Of a stretch of 18,534 nt of DNA, positions 1-7,427 are shown piece after piece. The notes beneath the pieces were generated by a model. The model worked only from the letters and a program-made list of their open reading frames with translations. It did no database searches and was not told the DNA's origin. The number at the start of each line of letters is the position of its first letter. Position 1 is the stretch's first letter. The DNA comes from JBEVNX01 sp040507895 (GTDB taxonomy: Bacteria > Desulfobacterota > Binatia > JACPRU01): positions 1 to 18,534 of the forward strand of contig JBEVNX010000029.1 of assembly GCA_040507895.1 (NCBI GenBank), read 5' to 3'. The translations under genes were made by a program, and so were the position numbers.

Positions 1-98
1 CTGGCCGCCGGGGCCCGCGACGAGCCCGGAGCCAGGCGAGCCTCGCCGACTTCGCTTCCGCGCTTGGTTCAGTTGTTGCCGGCCGCTAGGAGATCTCG
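1..98. other. Upstream edge, no gene supported
   Basis: This stretch lies before hslU. One frame on the plus strand stays open from base 3 to a TAG at 87-89, but its 28 residues are not recognisable and do not resemble the usual C-terminus of HslV, the normal upstream neighbour of HslU. The other two plus frames are also open, as is common in GC-rich DNA. The last bases (AGGAGA at 88-93) form the hslU ribosome-binding site. If hslV is present it must end before the window or have an unusual C-terminal tail. Confidence 0.4.
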
Positions 99-1490
99 AT
101 GGGCGAACGCACGCCGCAGATCGAACGAACCGACGCCGCCGAGCGAGCGCCGATGACGCCCCGGGAGATCGTCTCGGAGCTCGACCGCTACATCGTCGGC
201 CAGCGGGCCGCCAAGCGCGCGGTCGCCATCGCGCTGCGCAACCGGTGGCGACGCCAGCAGGTCGCCGAGGACCTGCGCGACGAGATCGCGCCGAAGAACA
301 TCATCATGATCGGGCCCACCGGCGTCGGGAAAACCGAGATCTCTCGCCGGCTCGCCAAGCTCGCGCAAGCACCGTTCCTGAAGGTCGAGGCTTCGAAGTT
401 CACCGAGGTCGGCTACGTCGGTCGCGACGTCGAGTCGATGATCCGCGACTTGACGGAGCTGGCCATCAACATGGTCAAGGAGGAGGAGCGGGAGAAGGTC
501 GAGCTGCGCGCGCGCGAGCAGGCCGAGGAGAGGGTGCTCGATCTCTTGTTGCCACCCCGTCCCGCGGGAATCCGCCCCGAAGGAGGCGCCGGCGCGGATC
601 GCGAGGACGAGACGCAGGGGACGCGCGAGAAGCTGCGCCGCATGCTCCGCGAAGGCAAGCTCGACGAGAGGCTCGTCGACGTCGAGGTCAGCGCCTCGTC
701 GCCCATGCTGCAGATCATGACCCCGCAGGGCATGGAGGACATCGAGCAGAATCTGAAGGACCTGTTCTCGAATCTGATGCCGAAGAAGAGCAAGCGACGC
801 CGGCTCAAGGTGAGCGAAGCGATCGAGCTGCTCGCACAGGAAGAGGCGAACCGCTTGATCGACATGGATGCCGTGGGCAAGGAGGCGGTGCGCCGCGTAG
901 AGCATGCCGGCATCGTCTTCATCGACGAGATCGACAAGATCGCCGGCCGCGAAGGCGTGCACGGACCGGACGTGTCCCGCGAGGGCGTGCAGCGGGACCT
1001 TCTGCCGATCGTCGAAGGCTCCACGGTCAGCACCAAGTACGGAATGGTGCGCACCGACCACATCCTGTTCATCGCCTCGGGCGCGTTCCATGTTTCCAAG
1101 CCCTCGGACCTGATTCCCGAGTTCCAGGGCCGCTTTCCGATCCGCGTCGAGCTCGACGCACTCACGCGAGCCGACTTCGTCCGCATCTTGACCGAGCCCA
1201 AGAACGCCCTCGTCACGCAGTACGTCGCGCTGCTGGAGACCGAGGGCGTGCATCTCGAATTCTCGCCCGACGCCGTGGACGAGATCGCTCGCATCGCCGC
1301 GGAGGTGAACGAGCGCACCGAGAACATCGGCGCCCGCCGCCTCCACACGGTTCTCGAGCGGCTGCTCGACGAGGTGTCGTTCACGGCGCCGGAAATGCAG
1401 GGCCGCACGGTGGCGATCGACGGTGCCACTGTGCGCCAGCGCCTCGAGCCGATCCTCGAAGATCAGGACCTCAGCCGTTACATTCTGTGA
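99..1490 (+). CDS. hslU: HslU, ATPase/unfoldase subunit of the HslUV (ClpYQ) protease
   Basis: AAA+ unfoldase that feeds proteins to the HslV peptidase in the cytoplasm. The 463-residue product is near the family length (about 443 in E. coli), with roughly 15 extra residues ahead of the conserved MTPREIVSELDRYIVGQ start. Visible motifs are Walker A GPTGVGKT (72-79), pore motif GYVGRD (105-110), Walker B IVFIDE (272-277), the arginine-finger segment EFQGRFP (341-347), sensor-2 GARRL (411-415), and the C-terminal DLSRYIL that docks into HslV. The charged inserted I-domain spans about 130-250. The ATG at 99 follows an AGGAGA at about 6 bases. An internal ATG at codon 19 would give the shorter classical N-terminus. 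hslV is not seen in the 98 bases upstream. Confidence 0.97.
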   Translation: MGERTPQIERTDAAERAPMTPREIVSELDRYIVGQRAAKRAVAIALRNRWRRQQVAEDLRDEIAPKNIIMIGPTGVGKTEISRRLAKLAQAPFLKVEASKFTEVGYVGRDVESMIRDLTELAINMVKEEEREKVELRAREQAEERVLDLLLPPRPAGIRPEGGAGADREDETQGTREKLRRMLREGKLDERLVDVEVSASSPMLQIMTPQGMEDIEQNLKDLFSNLMPKKSKRRRLKVSEAIELLAQEEANRLIDMDAVGKEAVRRVEHAGIVFIDEIDKIAGREGVHGPDVSREGVQRDLLPIVEGSTVSTKYGMVRTDHILFIASGAFHVSKPSDLIPEFQGRFPIRVELDALTRADFVRILTEPKNALVTQYVALLETEGVHLEFSPDAVDEIARIAAEVNERTENIGARRLHTVLERLLDEVSFTAPEMQGRTVAIDGATVRQRLEPILEDQDLSRYIL

Positions 1491-1503
1491 ACGACGCGTT
1501 CAC
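1487..1503. repeat. Perfect 7-bp inverted repeat at the hslU stop codon
   Basis: GTGAACG, three bases, then CGTTCAC: a perfect dyad that contains the hslU TGA and sits 12 bases before the promoter-like TTGACT. There is no T-run after it, so a standard intrinsic terminator is unlikely. An operator or an mRNA hairpin separating hslU from the arg genes is possible. It does not match the AT-rich E. coli ARG box. Confidence 0.5.
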
Positions 1504-1515
1504 GGGCGCAGTTTG

Positions 1516-1543
1516 TTGACTCGCTCGCGAAACGGGATACTGT
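1516..1543 (+). promoter_or_regulatory. Candidate sigma-70-type promoter for argBDFG
   Basis: TTGACT (1516-1521) matches 5 of 6 of the -35 consensus. It is followed after 16 bases by TACTGT (1538-1543), which keeps the key T, A and final T of the -10 box. Transcription would start about 18 bases before the argB ATG. It lies in the only sizeable gap between hslU and the arg genes, so the arg cluster may be expressed apart from hslU. Confidence 0.4.
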
Positions 1544-1567
1544 CAGCGCTTTTCACGAGACCGTGAG

Positions 1568-2491
1568 ATGCAAACGTTGACGGGCAAAGCGGAAGTTCTC
1601 CTCGAAGCGCTCCCCTACATCCGGCGCTTCAACGGCAAGACCTTCGTGGTCAAGTACGGCGGCAAAGCGATGGTCGACGAGGAGCTGCAGTCGAGCTTCG
1701 CCGAGGACATCGCGCTGCTCAAGTTCGTCGGCATCAACCCGGTCGTCGTCCACGGGGGCGGCCCGCAGATCGACCGCATGCTCGAGAAGCTCGCGCTCGA
1801 GAGCCGCTTCGTGCGCGGCATGCGCGTCACCGACGAGGCGACGATGGATGTCGTCGAGATGGTGCTCGTCGGCAAGATCAACAAGCAGATCGTCACGCGC
1901 ATCAACCGCCACGGCGGCGATGCGGTCGGACTGTCCGGCAAGGACGGCCAGCTGCTGCTCGCGCGCAAGATGATGGTACGCGTCGACGCGCCCGGTCGGG
2001 CTTCCGAAACCGTCGACGTCGGGCAGGTCGGGGAGATCATCAAAGTGAACGTGTCCGTCATTCGCTCGCTCGACAGCGCGAACTTCATCCCGGTCATCGC
2101 GCCCGTCGCCGTCGGGGAGAACGGCGAGAGCTACAACGTCAACGCCGACAGCGCCGCCGGTAAGATCGCCGAGGCGCTGGCGGCAGAGAAGCTGATCTTG
2201 CTCACCGACGTCGAGGGCATCAAGGACGCCGGCGGGGAGCTGCTGCGCACCCTGTCGAGCGATCAGGTGCGCGAGCTCATCCAGACCGACGTCATCGGCC
2301 AGGGCATGATCCCAAAAGTCGAGTGCTGCGTCGACGCGCTCCGCGGCGGAGTGCGCAGTACGCACGTGATCGACGGCCGAAAGCGCCATGCCGTGCTGCT
2401 CGAAATCTTCACCGAGGAAGGCATCGGCACGGAGGTGCGCTGGCAGCACGAGCGCAAGCGGCCCGGTAGGCGGTCGCTCGGCGGCCGATGA
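1568..2491 (+). CDS. argB: Acetylglutamate kinase (ArgB)
   Basis: Phosphorylates N-acetyl-L-glutamate with ATP, the second step of arginine synthesis. The 307-residue product has the amino-acid-kinase fold signatures KYGGKAM (29-35), the glycine loop GGGPQID (64-70), the substrate loop VNAD (191-194), TDVEG (213-217) and MIPK (247-250). A helix of about 20 residues precedes the first strand, and the C-terminus holds HAVLLEIFTEEGIGTEV. Both are features of hexameric, arginine-inhibited enzymes, so feedback control by arginine is likely (inference). A basic tail of about 17 residues follows. The stop overlaps the argD start (ATGA at 2488-2491). The ribosome-binding site is weak, but no better start is seen because the conserved region begins right after it. 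Confidence 0.96.
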   Translation: MQTLTGKAEVLLEALPYIRRFNGKTFVVKYGGKAMVDEELQSSFAEDIALLKFVGINPVVVHGGGPQIDRMLEKLALESRFVRGMRVTDEATMDVVEMVLVGKINKQIVTRINRHGGDAVGLSGKDGQLLLARKMMVRVDAPGRASETVDVGQVGEIIKVNVSVIRSLDSANFIPVIAPVAVGENGESYNVNADSAAGKIAEALAAEKLILLTDVEGIKDAGGELLRTLSSDQVRELIQTDVIGQGMIPKVECCVDALRGGVRSTHVIDGRKRHAVLLEIFTEEGIGTEVRWQHERKRPGRRSLGGR

Positions 2492-3678
2492 GCAACCGCG
2501 AGATCATCGAGGCGACCGACCGGACGCAGGTCGGGGTGTACGCCCGCTACCCCATTGCATTCGTGCGCGGCGAGGGAGCGCGGCTCTGGGACGCGGACGG
2601 CAAGCGGTACCTCGATTTCTTCACCGGCCTCGCCGTCAATAACCTCGGCCACGCGCATCCGCGCGTCGTCGGCGCCATTCGCGCGCAGAGCGAGAAGCTG
2701 CTGCACGCTTCGAACGTCTACTACAACGAGCCCGCCGCGCGGCTCGGGAATCTGCTCGTCGAGCGTTCGTTCGCCAACCGGGTGTTCTTCTGCAACAGCG
2801 GCGCGGAGGCCAACGAAGCCGCGATCAAGGCCGCCCGGCGCTACGGCGCGCGCCAGCTCGACGGCCGCTACGAGATCCTCACCGTCCTCGGGTCGTTCCA
2901 CGGCCGAACGATCGCGACACTCTCGGCGACCGCCCAGGAAAAGTACCAGAGCGGCTTCCAGCCACTGCTCCAAGGATTCCGCTACGTCCGCTTCGGCGAC
3001 GTCGCGGCGATGCGCGCAGCGGTGAGGCCCGAGACCGTCGCCATCCTCGTCGAGCCCATCCAAGGCGAGGGTGGCGTCAATGTGCCGCCCGCCGGCTATC
3101 TGCGGCAGCTGCGCGAGCTCTGCGACGAGAAGCGGTTGCTCCTCATGCTCGACGAAGTGCAGGTCGGCATGGGACGAACCGGTACGCTGTTCGCCTACGA
3201 GCAGGAGGGAATTCGTCCGGATGTCGTCACGCTCGCCAAAGCCCTCGGTGGCGGCCTGCCGATCGGCGCGATGCTGACGACCGAGACGATCGCGGCTTCG
3301 CTCGACCTCGGCGCGCACGGTTCGACCTTCGGCGGCAACCCGCTCACCTGCGCGGCTGGCGTCGCGGTGATGGAGGCGCTGCGCGACGACGGTGTCCTGG
3401 AGAACTGCCGCGCGATCGGCGAGCGGCTGCGAACGCGGCTCGTCGCGCTCGCCAAGGACCTGCCGATGATCCGCGACGTGCGGGGCCGCGGTCTGATCCT
3501 CGGCATCGAGCTCGACCGGCCCGGGCGGCCGTTCGTCGCCGCGGCGCTCGAGCAGGGCCTGGTCGTCAACTGTACCGCGGAGACCGTGGTCCGGCTGCTC
3601 CCGCCGCTGACGCTCAGCGCGGCCGAGGCCGACGAGGGCCTGGCGATCCTCGAAGGAGTCCTTCGAGCCGCGCCATGA
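2488..3678 (+). CDS. argD: Acetylornithine aminotransferase (ArgD)
   Basis: PLP enzyme converting N-acetylglutamate semialdehyde and glutamate to N-acetylornithine and 2-oxoglutarate; many homologues also serve lysine synthesis. The 396-residue length is typical. Class-III aminotransferase landmarks are the phosphate-binding NSGAEANE (103-110), SFHGRT (136-141), DEVQVGMGRTG (222-232), and the PLP lysine K251 in LAKALGGGLPIGA, followed by STFGGNP. The sequence suits the ArgD/AstC branch better than GABA aminotransferase, and its place between argB and argF supports ArgD. Both ends overlap neighbours by 4 bases (ATGA), so translational coupling is likely. Confidence 0.96.
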   Translation: MSNREIIEATDRTQVGVYARYPIAFVRGEGARLWDADGKRYLDFFTGLAVNNLGHAHPRVVGAIRAQSEKLLHASNVYYNEPAARLGNLLVERSFANRVFFCNSGAEANEAAIKAARRYGARQLDGRYEILTVLGSFHGRTIATLSATAQEKYQSGFQPLLQGFRYVRFGDVAAMRAAVRPETVAILVEPIQGEGGVNVPPAGYLRQLRELCDEKRLLLMLDEVQVGMGRTGTLFAYEQEGIRPDVVTLAKALGGGLPIGAMLTTETIAASLDLGAHGSTFGGNPLTCAAGVAVMEALRDDGVLENCRAIGERLRTRLVALAKDLPMIRDVRGRGLILGIELDRPGRPFVAAALEQGLVVNCTAETVVRLLPPLTLSAAEADEGLAILEGVLRAAP

Positions 3679-4643
3679 AGCGCGACTTACTGTCGATCGG
3701 TGACCTGTCGCGCGGCGACTGCGAGGCGATCTTCGCGCTCGCCAAGACGCTGAAGGTCGCGGCTCGGATGAAGCGTAAGCACCGACGCCTCGAAGGCCGC
3801 GCCATGGCGATGATCTTCGAGAAGCCGAGCTTGCGCACGCGCGTCACCTTCGAGATCGGCATCGCCCAGCTCGGCGGCACGTCCGTGTATCTGGCCGCCG
3901 GCGACATCCGTCTCGGCGAGCGCGAGTCCGTGCCCGACATCGCGCGCAATCTTTCCCGCTGGGTCGACTTGATCGTCGCGCGCACGTTCCTCCACGACAC
4001 GGTGCGCGGCCTCGCGGCCAACGCCACCGTGCCGGTGATCAACGCCCTCTCGGATCGCGAGCATCCCTGCCAGGTGCTCGCCGACTGCTTCACGCTGATC
4101 GAGCACCGCCGGCGGCTGCGTGGCCTCTCGGTCGCGTTCGTCGGCGATGGCAACAACATGGTGCACTCCTGGATGCTCGCCGCGAGCCTCTTCGCCATCG
4201 ACTTCCGCCTCGCCGGCCCGCCGGGGTACGAGCCCGATCCGCAGATCGTCGCGGCCGCGCGGCGCGTGCCCGGCGCGCGCGTGACCCTCACTCATTCCGT
4301 CGAGGAGGCCGTGCGCGGAGCCGACGCCGTGTACACGGACGTGTGGACGAGCATGGGACAGGAGGCGGAGGAAGCGCGCCGACGAGAAGCCTTTCGCCGC
4401 TATCAGCTCAACGCCGAGACGGTGGCGCTCGCCGCCCCCGACGCGGTCGTGATGCATTGCTTGCCCGCCCATCGCGGAGACGAGATCACCGCCGAAGTGC
4501 TCGACGGACCGGCCTCGATCGTGCTCGACCAGGCCGAAAACCGCCTGCACGTGCAGAAGGCGATCATGGTTTGGCTCGCGCGCCAGGGAGCCGCGCGCCG
4601 GACCGCCGCGGCGCGCGCCCGCGGGAAGGGAAAAATGAGATGA
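3675..4643 (+). CDS. argF: Ornithine carbamoyltransferase (ArgF)
   Basis: Joins carbamoyl phosphate and ornithine to give citrulline. The 322-residue product has the carbamoyl-phosphate loop as FEKPSLRTR (48-56), HPCQ (130-133), the ornithine loop D222 to SMG (226-228), and HCLPAHRG (261-268). HCLPAHRG marks an ornithine enzyme rather than an acetyl- or succinyl-ornithine transcarbamylase. The classic STRTR loop reads SLRTR here; Ser, Arg, Thr and Arg are kept, so activity is expected. A basic tail of about 20 residues closes the protein. It overlaps argD and argG by ATGA at both ends. The N-terminus starts directly with the conserved helix, which fits the ATG at 3675. Confidence 0.95.
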   Translation: MKRDLLSIGDLSRGDCEAIFALAKTLKVAARMKRKHRRLEGRAMAMIFEKPSLRTRVTFEIGIAQLGGTSVYLAAGDIRLGERESVPDIARNLSRWVDLIVARTFLHDTVRGLAANATVPVINALSDREHPCQVLADCFTLIEHRRRLRGLSVAFVGDGNNMVHSWMLAASLFAIDFRLAGPPGYEPDPQIVAAARRVPGARVTLTHSVEEAVRGADAVYTDVWTSMGQEAEEARRREAFRRYQLNAETVALAAPDAVVMHCLPAHRGDEITAEVLDGPASIVLDQAENRLHVQKAIMVWLARQGAARRTAAARARGKGKMR

Positions 4644-5854
4644 GTGATCCGGTCAAGAAGGTCGTGCTCGCCTACTCCGGCGGCCTCGACACCTCGGTGA
4701 TCCTCAAATGGTTGATCGAGATGTACGGCTGCGAGGTCGTCGCCTTCTGCGCCGACCTCGGCCAGGGCGAAGAGCTCGCTCCGGTGGAAGGCAAGGCGAG
4801 GAGTACGGGCGCCGCCCAAGTGTTCATCGAAGACCTCCGCGAAGAGTTCGCGCGCGACTTCGTGTTCCCCATGCTGCGCGCCAACGCCGTCTACGAAGGA
4901 AGCTATCTGCTCGGTACCTCGATCGCCCGCCCGCTGATCGCCAAACGCCCGATCGACGTCGCCCGGCGAACCGGCGCTGACGCCGTGGCCCACGGAGCAA
5001 CGGGCAAGGGCAACGATCAGGTGCGCTTCGAGCTCACGTATTACGCGCTCGATCCGGAGATCCGCGTGATCGCCCCCTGGCGCGACCCGAGGTGGCAGCT
5101 CACCTCGCGAACGAAGATGATCGACTTCGCCTCCCGCCACGGCATCCCGGTCCCGGTCACCGCTGAAAAGCCCTACTCGATGGACCGCAACCTGCTCCAC
5201 GTGAGCTACGAGGGCGGCATCCTCGAGGACCCGTGGAGCGCGCCCTACGAGGACATGTTCCAGCTCACCGTCTCTCCGGAAAAGGCGCCGGACGCCGCGG
5301 AGCTGGTGGAGATCGACTACGAGGCGGGCGACCCGGTGGCGGTGAACGGCCAGCGGCTGACGGCGGCCGCTCTGCTCGCGCGCGCCAACGAGCTCGGCGC
5401 CCGGCACGGCATCGGTCGCGTGGACCTCGTCGAGAATCGTTACGTCGGCATGAAGTCTCGCGGCGTGTACGAGACGCCGGGCGGCACGATCCTGCACGCG
5501 GCACACCGCGCCGTCGAGTCGCTGGCGCTCGATCGCGAGGTGCTCCATCTGCGTGACTCGTGGATCCCGCGCTACGCCGAGCTGGTCTACTACGGCTACT
5601 GGTTCTCGCCGGAGCGGGAGATGCTGCAGCGAGCGATCGACGAATCGCAGCAGGCGGTGACCGGCACGGCGAGGATCAAGCTCTACAAGGGCAGCGCCAC
5701 GGTGAGCGGCCGCAAGTCCCCGCGGAGCCTCTACCGGCCGGACATCGCGACCTTCGAGTGCGACAGCGTCTACCGCCAGGCCGATGCAGAGGGTTTCATC
5801 CGCTTGAACGCCCTGCGGCTGCGAACTCGCGCGCTCGTCGGTGGGAAGCGCTAG
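4640..5854 (+). CDS. argG: Argininosuccinate synthase (ArgG)
   Basis: Condenses citrulline and aspartate with ATP to argininosuccinate. The 404-residue product has the N-type ATP-pyrophosphatase P-loop AYSGGLDTS (11-19), the GATGKGNDQVRFE segment near 118-130, and the conserved YEGGILEDPW and RYVGMKSRGVYETPGG regions. The frame is open far upstream, but ATG 4640 is the right start: it forms the same ATGA overlap with argF as the other junctions, a purine-rich GGGAAGGGAAAA lies before it, and the homologous sequence begins within a few residues. The frame upstream of it is a shadow of argF. argH, which usually completes the pathway, does not follow; the next gene is yajD-like. Confidence 0.96.
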   Translation: MSDPVKKVVLAYSGGLDTSVILKWLIEMYGCEVVAFCADLGQGEELAPVEGKARSTGAAQVFIEDLREEFARDFVFPMLRANAVYEGSYLLGTSIARPLIAKRPIDVARRTGADAVAHGATGKGNDQVRFELTYYALDPEIRVIAPWRDPRWQLTSRTKMIDFASRHGIPVPVTAEKPYSMDRNLLHVSYEGGILEDPWSAPYEDMFQLTVSPEKAPDAAELVEIDYEAGDPVAVNGQRLTAAALLARANELGARHGIGRVDLVENRYVGMKSRGVYETPGGTILHAAHRAVESLALDREVLHLRDSWIPRYAELVYYGYWFSPEREMLQRAIDESQQAVTGTARIKLYKGSATVSGRKSPRSLYRPDIATFECDSVYRQADAEGFIRLNALRLRTRALVGGKR

Positions 5855-5870
5855 AGCGAAGGCGCCGCAT

Positions 5871-5899
5871 TTCCGTTCTGCGCGGTATCGTTCCATAAT
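5871..5899 (+). promoter_or_regulatory. Possible promoter of a leaderless yajD-like transcript
   Basis: CATAAT (5894-5899) is a good -10 box in an otherwise GC-rich gap. TTCCGT (5871-5876) lies 17 bases upstream as a weak -35. The expected start of transcription falls at or within a few bases of the ATG at 5906, and no clear Shine-Dalgarno precedes that ATG. This fits leaderless initiation, but the evidence is short-motif only. Confidence 0.3.
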
Positions 5900-5905
5900 C
5901 CGGGG

Positions 5906-6250
5906 ATGGCCACGCGGAGCTTCCGGCCGAGCCGCCATCGACGATCCCCCGGCGCCTCCGCCGACGTCGATCGGGTGATTCGTGAAGCGAAGGAGCAGGC
6001 CCGGGCGCGCGGGCAGGATTACCGCGCGCGCTCGCTTGCGCTTCACGGCTGGATCTGCGCGCGTTGCGCCCGCGAGTTCGACGAGAAGAACCTGCACCTG
6101 CTGACCGTCCATCACAAGGACGGCAACCACGACAACAACCCTCGCGACGGCAGCAATTGGGAGAACCTCTGCGTCGATTGCCACGAAGCCGAGCACGCCA
6201 AGGGCCTGCTCGGAGACTATTTCCGTGAGGGGTCCGCGAGGCGAACTTGA
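5906..6250 (+). CDS. YajD-family HNH nuclease-like protein
   Basis: Small protein of 114 residues with an HNH (beta-beta-alpha metal) fold like E. coli YajD, whose cellular role is not established. Two zinc-binding pairs, C51xxC54 and C89xxC92, flank the HNH core: LTVHHKDGNHDNNPRDGSNW, with H69/H70 and N84, and then CHEAEH with H93 and H97. The N-terminal 45 residues are basic and probably contact nucleic acid (inference). It starts 51 bases after argG and may have its own promoter. HNH proteins of this type occur free-standing in many genomes, so this need not be a restriction or mobile-element nuclease. Confidence 0.88.
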   Translation: MATRSFRPSRHRRSPGASADVDRVIREAKEQARARGQDYRARSLALHGWICARCAREFDEKNLHLLTVHHKDGNHDNNPRDGSNWENLCVDCHEAEHAKGLLGDYFREGSARRT

Positions 6251-6272
6251 CACAAGTCGGCGACCGTACTTT
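6247..6272 (+). promoter_or_regulatory. Candidate promoter for the methyltransferase gene
   Basis: A perfect -35 hexamer TTGACA (6247-6252) overlaps the stop codon of the HNH gene. The only -10-like box is TACTTT (6267-6272) at a short 14-base spacing; a 17-base spacing would give the poor TTTCCT. The strong -35 and the 55-base gap favour a separate start for the downstream gene, but the -10 is uncertain. Confidence 0.35.
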
Positions 6273-6305
6273 CCTCGCCTCGAGACACCGAAGGAGAACG
6301 TTGCC

Positions 6306-7358
6306 ATGGCGATCAATCCCGACAAGGTTCATGAATTCGTCAACAAGGCGGTCGGCGATCTCGGCGCCGCGATCGGCGCCGCGCTCGTGGTGATCGGCGA
6401 CAAGCTCGGCCTCTACAAAGGCTTGAAGACGGGACCCGCGACGTCGGAGGAGCTCGCCAAGCGCACCGGCACCGCTGAGCGCTACGTACGCGAGTGGCTC
6501 GCCGCGCAGGCGGCCGCGGGATACGTCAGTTACGACGCAAAAGCCGGACGCTACTTTCTCACCGAAGAGCAGGCGGAGTGTCTGACCAACGAGGAGAGTC
6601 CGGCGTGCGTCGTCGGTGGATTCCAGGCGATGGTCGCGGCGATGCGCACATCACCAAAGGTCATGGAGGCCTTTCGCAGCGGCAAGGGGGTGGGCTGGCA
6701 CGAGCACGATCCGGATCTCTTCCGAGGCACCGAGCGCTTCTTCCGACCGGGTTACAACGCGAACCTGGTGAGCTCGTGGATCCCCGCCCTCGACGGTGTG
6801 CGCGAACGGCTCGAGGCGGGCGGTGTCGTCGCCGACGTCGGTTGCGGCCATGGCGCTTCGACGATCATCCTCGGCAAGGCGTTTCCGAAATCGAGGTTCC
6901 ACGGCTTCGACTACCATCGGCCGTCGGTCGAGGCAGCGACGGAGCGGGCGCGCGAAGCCGGTTTGGCGGACCGGGTGACGTTCGACGTCGCCTCCGCCAA
7001 GGACTATCCCGGGACGTACGATCTGGTCGCCTTCTTCGATTGCCTGCATGACATGGGCGACCCCGTCGGCGCCGCCGCACACGTGCGTGAATCCCTCCGG
7101 CCCGATGGCACGTGGATGCTCGTCGAGCCCAATGCCGGCGATCGGGTCGAGGACAATCTGAATCCCGTGGGCCGCGTGTTCTACGCGGCTTCTACGCTGG
7201 TCTGTTGCCCCGCGTCACTGTCCCAGGAGGTGGGCGCGGCGCTCGGCGCACAGGCTGGCGAAGCGCGCCTGCGCGAAGTGATCGAGAAGGCGGGCTTCCG
7301 ACGCTTCCGCCGCGCTACCGAGACACCCTTCAACCTGGTGTTCGAGATTCGCCCGTAG
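6306..7358 (+). CDS. Class I SAM-dependent methyltransferase with N-terminal winged-helix-like domain
   Basis: The 350-residue product has two parts. Residues 8-95 form a helical, winged-helix-like domain of the type that dimerises many small-molecule methyltransferases (segments such as TSEELAKRTGTAERYVREWL). Residues 165-350 form the Rossmann methyltransferase domain with SAM motif I VADVGCGHG (175-183), an acidic FDYH (201-204) and motif-II-like DLVAFFDCLHDMGDP (239-253). The layout resembles the mycobacterial Rv2258c type; the substrate is unknown. ATG 6306 was chosen because AAGGAG lies 9 bases before it, while earlier in-frame codons overlap the HNH gene. It converges on the next gene through a strong hairpin. 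Confidence 0.9.
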   Translation: MAINPDKVHEFVNKAVGDLGAAIGAALVVIGDKLGLYKGLKTGPATSEELAKRTGTAERYVREWLAAQAAAGYVSYDAKAGRYFLTEEQAECLTNEESPACVVGGFQAMVAAMRTSPKVMEAFRSGKGVGWHEHDPDLFRGTERFFRPGYNANLVSSWIPALDGVRERLEAGGVVADVGCGHGASTIILGKAFPKSRFHGFDYHRPSVEAATERAREAGLADRVTFDVASAKDYPGTYDLVAFFDCLHDMGDPVGAAAHVRESLRPDGTWMLVEPNAGDRVEDNLNPVGRVFYAASTLVCCPASLSQEVGAALGAQAGEARLREVIEKAGFRRFRRATETPFNLVFEIRP

Positions 7359-7360
7359 CC

Positions 7361-7409
7361 GGATCGGGTGCGGAGCGAGCTCGCGGCTCGTTCCGCGCCC
7401 GACCCGATC
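7361..7409. terminator. Bidirectional terminator-like hairpin between convergent genes
   Basis: A long imperfect inverted repeat begins two bases after the methyltransferase stop. The left arm contains GATCGGGT then GCGGAGCGAGC; the right arm is GCTCGTTCCGCGC then ACCCGATC, with a TCGCG loop and a few bulged bases. There is no T-run on either strand, so it may stall polymerase, protect 3' ends, or act with Rho rather than as a textbook intrinsic terminator. Its place between two tail-to-tail genes supports a 3'-end role. Confidence 0.6.
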
Positions 7410-7427
7410 GAGCCCTGCGGAGACGAG

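Noticed and set aside
69..1346. Minus-strand open frame of 425 codons opposite hslU
   Set aside because: Lies within a textbook hslU and shows a His/Asp/Leu-rich composition typical of antisense frames.
4343..4639. N-terminal extension of argG into argF
   Set aside because: Arg-rich shadow of argF; the ATG at 4640 has the ATGA overlap and matches the family N-terminus.
5906..6250. Reading the HNH protein as a mobile-element or defence nuclease
   Set aside because: The sequence is YajD-like, and no integrase, repeats, introns or restriction partners are nearby.
4403..6325. Minus-strand open frame of 640 codons opposite argF, argG and the HNH gene
   Set aside because: It spans three well-supported plus-strand genes, has no recognisable domain, and is the expected antisense by-product of G/C-rich third codon positions.
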